Part shown: piece by piece, positions 6,160 through 9,220 of the stretch
Layout: every line of letters begins with the position of its first letter
How positions within the stretch are numbered: the first letter of the stretch is position 1
Assembly (NCBI GenBank): GCA_964515805.1
Contig: CAZEUZ010000040.1
Coordinates: forward strand, 1 to 9,220
From: CAZEUZ01 sp964515805
GTDB lineage: Bacteria > Pseudomonadota > Gammaproteobacteria > Pseudomonadales > Cellvibrionaceae
Reading direction: 5' to 3'
Length of the DNA: 9,220 bases
Translations under genes and position numbers: made by a program
Notes under the pieces: model-generated
What the model was told of the DNA's origin: nothing
What the model saw: the letters and a program-made list of their open reading frames with translations, nothing else
Databases searched by the model: none

Positions 6160-7464
6160 TCATGAGTTACCATTTGTACGGCTAAGCACACCCACCATTT
6201 TGGTTCTCTGCTTGTCATCACTATCCTGGTAGCGAGTCCACCAGTCACCGAGATTATCCAAGTCTTCACCCGCAACTTCGCGCATTAACAAGAAATCATA
6301 AGCGGCGCGAAAGCGAGGATGAGTCACTAATCGCTCGGCGCGCTTACCATGACGCTTCGGTAATATCCATTGCAACTCCCATATTTGCCACAAAGTGGCT
6401 AAAAATCTTTTTGGTACAGCGACACGCACCAATTGCTCATCAATTACTGTACGCGCAGCTTGTGCAAAAGCGGATATCGGTGACATGCGTTCTTTATGTA
6501 TTAATTGATAACGATAATCTATCATTGGTGGCCATAATAATGCAGCAAATATAAAGGCGGGCGTTACTCTTTTATCGCCATGTATACGCTTATCGGTATT
6601 GAACATAACAGCCTCAATCATAGCCAAATAGAGAGAATTTTTATACATTGCTCCAGCTGTTGCTGGAAACAACTGTTCAAATAAACGGTATTGACATAAA
6701 AGTTCAAACGTAGCCACTGCATAACCACCTAGGAACAATTTTAGTACTTCATCAAAAAGTCGTGCGTTAGACACATTAAGCAACAATTGAGACTGTTCAA
6801 CAATGGGTACAGCGGTTTCCTTTTCAATACTAAACCCCAATTTGGCAGCAAAACGGATGGCGCGCAATAAACGTACCGGATCTTCTATATAGCGTACTTC
6901 GGGTGAACCAATCAAACGCAATTGCTGTGATTTAATATCATCAAGACCGTTGGTATAGTCATAAACAGCACCATCTTTTAGCGAGTAGTAGAGGGCATTG
7001 ACAGTAAAATCTCGGCGCAAGGCATCACTTTCTATATTTCCATAGACATTGTCCCGAAGCAATTGCCCCGATCGCGATTGTAATTGATGGATCGAATGCT
7101 GTTGTCGTTGCTTGTGCTCACCGCGAAATGTAGTAACTTCAATGATTTCTCGACCGCAGTGGACGTGCACGATACGAAACCGGCGACCAATGATACGCGA
7201 ACGTCGAAATACTTCTCTAACTTGTTCAGGGGTGGCATCAGTGGCTACATCAAAGTCCTTGGGAATTTTTCCGAGTAAAAGATCGCGCACTCCACCCCCC
7301 ACCAAATAAGCTTCAAAACCCTTATCGTTAAGTTTTTGAATGACATTTTTCGCATTGGAACTGATGTTATTTCGAGAGATCTTATGCCGGCTGGGGGCTA
7401 TCATCCGACAACTCTTGTTAGATTTTATCGACACAGATTTCTTTAATGGTTTTTTCTTAGTCAT
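6160..7464 (-). CDS. pcnB: Poly(A) polymerase I
   Basis: PcnB adds 3' poly(A) tails to RNA, marking it for decay; it belongs to the class II nucleotidyltransferase family shared with CCA-adding enzymes. The 434-residue protein has AYLVGGGVRDLLLG (52-65) with catalytic Asp70 and Asp72 in KDFDVATDATPEQV, RRFRIVHV (94-101), TTFRG, the DNVYGNIESDALRRDFTVNA block (138-157), and YIEDPVRLLRAIRFAAKLGF (192-211). The pre-core HKISRNNISSNA resembles E. coli PcnB rather than Cca. The C-terminal region ends soon after DWWTRYQ, without the Arg-rich tail of E. coli PcnB (465 residues). Instead the N-terminus is basic (MTKKKPLKK...KSNKS). No Shine-Dalgarno precedes ATG 7464. It diverges from murI across 58 bp, and folK does not follow it. 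Confidence 0.93.
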   Translation of the reverse strand: MTKKKPLKKSVSIKSNKSCRMIAPSRHKISRNNISSNAKNVIQKLNDKGFEAYLVGGGVRDLLLGKIPKDFDVATDATPEQVREVFRRSRIIGRRFRIVHVHCGREIIEVTTFRGEHKQRQQHSIHQLQSRSGQLLRDNVYGNIESDALRRDFTVNALYYSLKDGAVYDYTNGLDDIKSQQLRLIGSPEVRYIEDPVRLLRAIRFAAKLGFSIEKETAVPIVEQSQLLLNVSNARLFDEVLKLFLGGYAVATFELLCQYRLFEQLFPATAGAMYKNSLYLAMIEAVMFNTDKRIHGDKRVTPAFIFAALLWPPMIDYRYQLIHKERMSPISAFAQAARTVIDEQLVRVAVPKRFLATLWQIWELQWILPKRHGKRAERLVTHPRFRAAYDFLLMREVAGEDLDNLGDWWTRYQDSDDKQRTKMVGVLSRTNGNS

Positions 7465-7505
7465 GCAGTGAAACGTGTATCAAGCAGTAGGGTGTTTTTT
7501 CAAGC

Positions 7506-7516
7506 TATTATATACT
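7506..7516. promoter_or_regulatory. Overlapping divergent -10 elements for pcnB and murI
   Basis: The 11-bp TATTATATACT holds a perfect TATAAT on the minus strand (7512-7507) towards pcnB. On the plus strand it holds TATTAT (7506-7511, 5/6) or TATACT (7511-7516, 5/6) towards murI. No good -35 lies at 16-18 bp on either side. Start points would fall near 7500 for pcnB (leader about 36 nt) and 7518-7523 for murI (leader 0-5 nt). Confidence 0.38.
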
Positions 7517-7522
7517 CAGTCG

Positions 7523-8341
7523 ATGAAGAAAAAGAAACCACCTCATATTTTAGTGTTTGATTCCGGTGTCGGCGGCCTGAGTATCTTTCGTGCCATTCAA
7601 CGCCAGTATCCCTACTGTAATTTCAGCTATGTCTGCGACAATGCTGCATTTCCCTACGGGGAACAGTCTGTGAATGAATTGATTAGTCGAGTTGACTGTG
7701 TACTCAATCACATACAGTCTATCGCTGTGGCCGATATTATAGTGGTTGCCTGCAACAGCGCCAGCACTATTGCTCTGCCTCGCATTCGCAGCCGCTTCCA
7801 ACAACCGGTCATCGGCGTGGTCCCAGCCATTAAACCCGCTTCTGTTATCAGTCAAACACGGGTAATCGGTTTATTAGCTACACCGGGAACAGTGCAACGG
7901 CAATACACGAAAAATCTTATTAACGACTTTGCCAAAGACTGTGAAGTAATCAGTGTCGGTTCTAGCGAGTTAGTCGACTTGGCGGAGGCAAAGCTTCGTA
8001 ATATTGAAACTTCTACCTCTGAGTTACAACGCATTACACAGCCATTTAAAGAAAATAAGCAGATAGACACCGTGGTGCTCGCATGTACTCATTTCCCTCT
8101 TTTGTTAACAGAACTGAAGGTGGTTCTACCCGACATACATTACTGGATTGACTCCGCTGAGGCCATCGCCCGACGAGTAGGGTACTGGCTCGATCAGCGA
8201 AATTTGACGACAACAAAAGATATCGCAAATGCCTTGCCAGAGCACAGCAGCTACTTCACAGCGAAAAATGATGATCTCAATGCATTGCGGCCATTACTCA
8301 ATGAATGGCGATTAGATGATATTCGAATCATCGATGTTTAA
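7523..8341 (+). CDS. murI: Glutamate racemase
   Basis: MurI converts L- to D-glutamate for the peptidoglycan stem peptide, in the cytoplasm. From ATG 7523 the product is 272 residues, normal for the family. It shows VFDSGVGGLS (11-20, Asp13-Ser14), FPYGE (43-47), VVACNSAST (74-82, catalytic Cys77), GVVPAIKPA, GLLATPGTV, and VVLACTHFPLL (184-194, second catalytic Cys188 with Thr-His). WIDSAEAIARR follows. The start immediately before the PPHILVFDSG strand fits; GTG at 7475 would add 16 residues with no homology and no better ribosome site. No Shine-Dalgarno is present, and the only promoter-like element is close enough to suggest a leaderless mRNA. It diverges from pcnB and converges on tolC with 48 bp between, where no terminator is evident. 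Confidence 0.95.
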   Translation: MKKKKPPHILVFDSGVGGLSIFRAIQRQYPYCNFSYVCDNAAFPYGEQSVNELISRVDCVLNHIQSIAVADIIVVACNSASTIALPRIRSRFQQPVIGVVPAIKPASVISQTRVIGLLATPGTVQRQYTKNLINDFAKDCEVISVGSSELVDLAEAKLRNIETSTSELQRITQPFKENKQIDTVVLACTHFPLLLTELKVVLPDIHYWIDSAEAIARRVGYWLDQRNLTTTKDIANALPEHSSYFTAKNDDLNALRPLLNEWRLDDIRIIDV

Positions 8342-8389
8342 AAGAAATCAAAATCTGTAAGCAATTGTCTATTGTGACCAGGTAGCAGC

Positions 8390-9220
8390 TCAATACTTGA
8401 TCAACTCTTGTCGAGAGACCTGATTGTCAACGTTCAACCACAATTCTAAATTATCCAAGTCACTGGGTGTTAACTTACCTGCGACTTCCTTTAAGCGCAG
8501 AGAATTGAGGACGTAGTCATACAGTGAATTAAAGTAATCACGCTTCGCCTGAAATAAATTATTTTGCGCATTGACGACATCGACAATATCCCGCGTGCCG
8601 GTATCGTAACCGGCCTGAATGGCCTCCAGAGCGCTTTGATTGGAGACAATCGCCTGTCTGCGCGCAATCACTTGCCGAACATCGGTGACCACTGACAAGT
8701 GCAGCGCGCTCGCCGATTGAATCGTATTGCGTTTCAGCAACAAGTATTCCTCTCTAGCTTTCATCTCATTTTGATAGGCTTGTCGACGTCTGGCTGATGT
8801 TCCTCCACCCGTGTAAATGGGGATGGCAAGCGTCAGGCCGATACGTTGAATATCCGTATCAGTATCCGGTTGAATCGATGATTCAGTATCAATATTGCCA
8901 TAACTAACATTGCCGGTGAGCGTAGGATAGTGGTCACTGGTCGTGGATTTGGTGTTATAGCCGGCGGCATCCATCGCCAATTTACTGATCATTAAGTCAT
9001 AATTATTTTCCAACGCCAGCACCACCCATTCTTGACGATCTACAGGAGAAGGTGGGTTGACCGGATAATCCTGCTTTAAAGAAGCAATGACATCATGGTT
9101 TTTACCTGTAATTACGCCCAATGCATCGAACTGAATACCTAACGCGCCCTCTGCTGAAAAGGTGTTGGCGGCGGCGCTATCGAAGGCGGCTTGTGCTTCG
9201 AGAACATCGTTGATGGAAAT
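8390..9220 (-). CDS. tolC: TolC-family outer-membrane efflux channel, 5' end outside window
   Basis: The frame stays open to the window edge, giving the C-terminal 276 residues. Upstream of a TTG codon at 9121 it continues as typical TolC coiled-coil sequence (INDVLEAQAAFDSAAANTFS), so the true start lies beyond 9220. TolC trimers form the outer-membrane exit duct for type I secretion and RND/MFS efflux pumps. Seen in order, numbered from the edge, are a first-repeat helix, ITGKNHDV (37-44), the NYDL...AAGYNTKSTTSDHYPTL segment that opens the second repeat, LAIPIYTGGG (131-140), the coiled coil, and AGYDTGTRDIVDVVNAQNNL (203-222). The C-terminal tail after the last helix is much shorter than that of E. 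coli TolC, which is common outside enterics. Paralogues exist, so the symbol rests on close similarity to TolC proper. Confidence 0.88.
   Translation of the reverse strand: MSINDVLEAQAAFDSAAANTFSAEGALGIQFDALGVITGKNHDVIASLKQDYPVNPPSPVDRQEWVVLALENNYDLMISKLAMDAAGYNTKSTTSDHYPTLTGNVSYGNIDTESSIQPDTDTDIQRIGLTLAIPIYTGGGTSARRRQAYQNEMKAREEYLLLKRNTIQSASALHLSVVTDVRQVIARRQAIVSNQSALEAIQAGYDTGTRDIVDVVNAQNNLFQAKRDYFNSLYDYVLNSLRLKEVAGKLTPSDLDNLELWLNVDNQVSRQELIKY

Noticed and set aside
7475..7522. GTG at 7475 as murI start
   Set aside because: The extra 16 residues have no family counterpart and no ribosome site, and they overlap the divergent promoter block.
7550..7855. 101-codon minus-strand open frame inside murI
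   Set aside because: It is antisense to the conserved MurI catalytic region, has no recognisable domain, and is explained by codon usage of murI.
8342..8389. Terminator between convergent murI and tolC
   Set aside because: Only a 4-bp CAAT/ATTG pairing is visible, without a T-run; nothing supportable.
9000..9121. TTG at 9121 as tolC start
   Set aside because: The frame remains open to 9220 and reads as TolC coiled-coil sequence, so this is an internal codon of a gene cut by the window.
1..9220. CRISPR array, insertion sequence, prophage, tRNA, toxin-antitoxin or defence genes
   Set aside because: No spaced repeats, terminal repeats, transposase, tRNA-like folds or small gene pairs were seen; the genes are housekeeping.

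Overview
The window looks like ordinary chromosome from a gammaproteobacterium with moderate to low GC. The proteins resemble Pseudomonas/Cellvibrio-type homologues. The order dapA - bamC - metallo-beta-lactamase-fold gene - purC is one known from Pseudomonas-type genomes, whereas E. coli has dapA-bamC-purC without the hydrolase. The exact genus cannot be read from the sequence. I see no mobile element, CRISPR array, tRNA, rRNA or prophage gene, and no gap of 300 bases or more without a gene.

Layout. Positions 1-261 (minus) hold the 5' end of a secreted Lnb_N/DUF4105 protein with an apparent TTG start. Positions 342-1349 (minus) hold a UDP-glucuronate 4-epimerase-type enzyme. A 232-bp divergent region (1350-1581) carries back-to-back candidate promoters and two perfect dyads. 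From 1582 to 5223 a plus-strand operon encodes dapA (lysine/meso-diaminopimelate synthesis), bamC (outer-membrane assembly lipoprotein), a WalJ/YycJ-like metallo-hydrolase and purC (purine synthesis). Converging on it are panB (5246-6070, minus) and, behind that, pcnB (6160-7464, minus). murI (7523-8341, plus) diverges from pcnB across 58 bp. tolC (8390 to beyond 9220, minus) converges on murI and is cut by the window edge.

How the genes fit together. Several serve the envelope. DapA supplies diaminopimelate and MurI supplies D-glutamate for peptidoglycan. BamC belongs to the beta-barrel assembly machine that inserts outer-membrane proteins. TolC is an outer-membrane efflux channel. The epimerase makes UDP-galacturonate for surface polysaccharide. 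PurC, PanB and PcnB are purine, pantothenate and RNA-turnover housekeeping genes.

I found no convincing new multi-gene system. The points most worth a second look are regulatory or structural. One is a MerR-like dyad in the promoter spacer of the epimerase, with a -35 region shared with a divergent dapA promoter. Others are the absence of folK and panC from the usual pcnB-folK-panB-panC neighbourhood, with an apparent terminator and promoter in folK's place; a run of genes lacking Shine-Dalgarno sequences, with murI and panB possibly leaderless; and dapA and bamC lying in one frame separated by a single amber codon.
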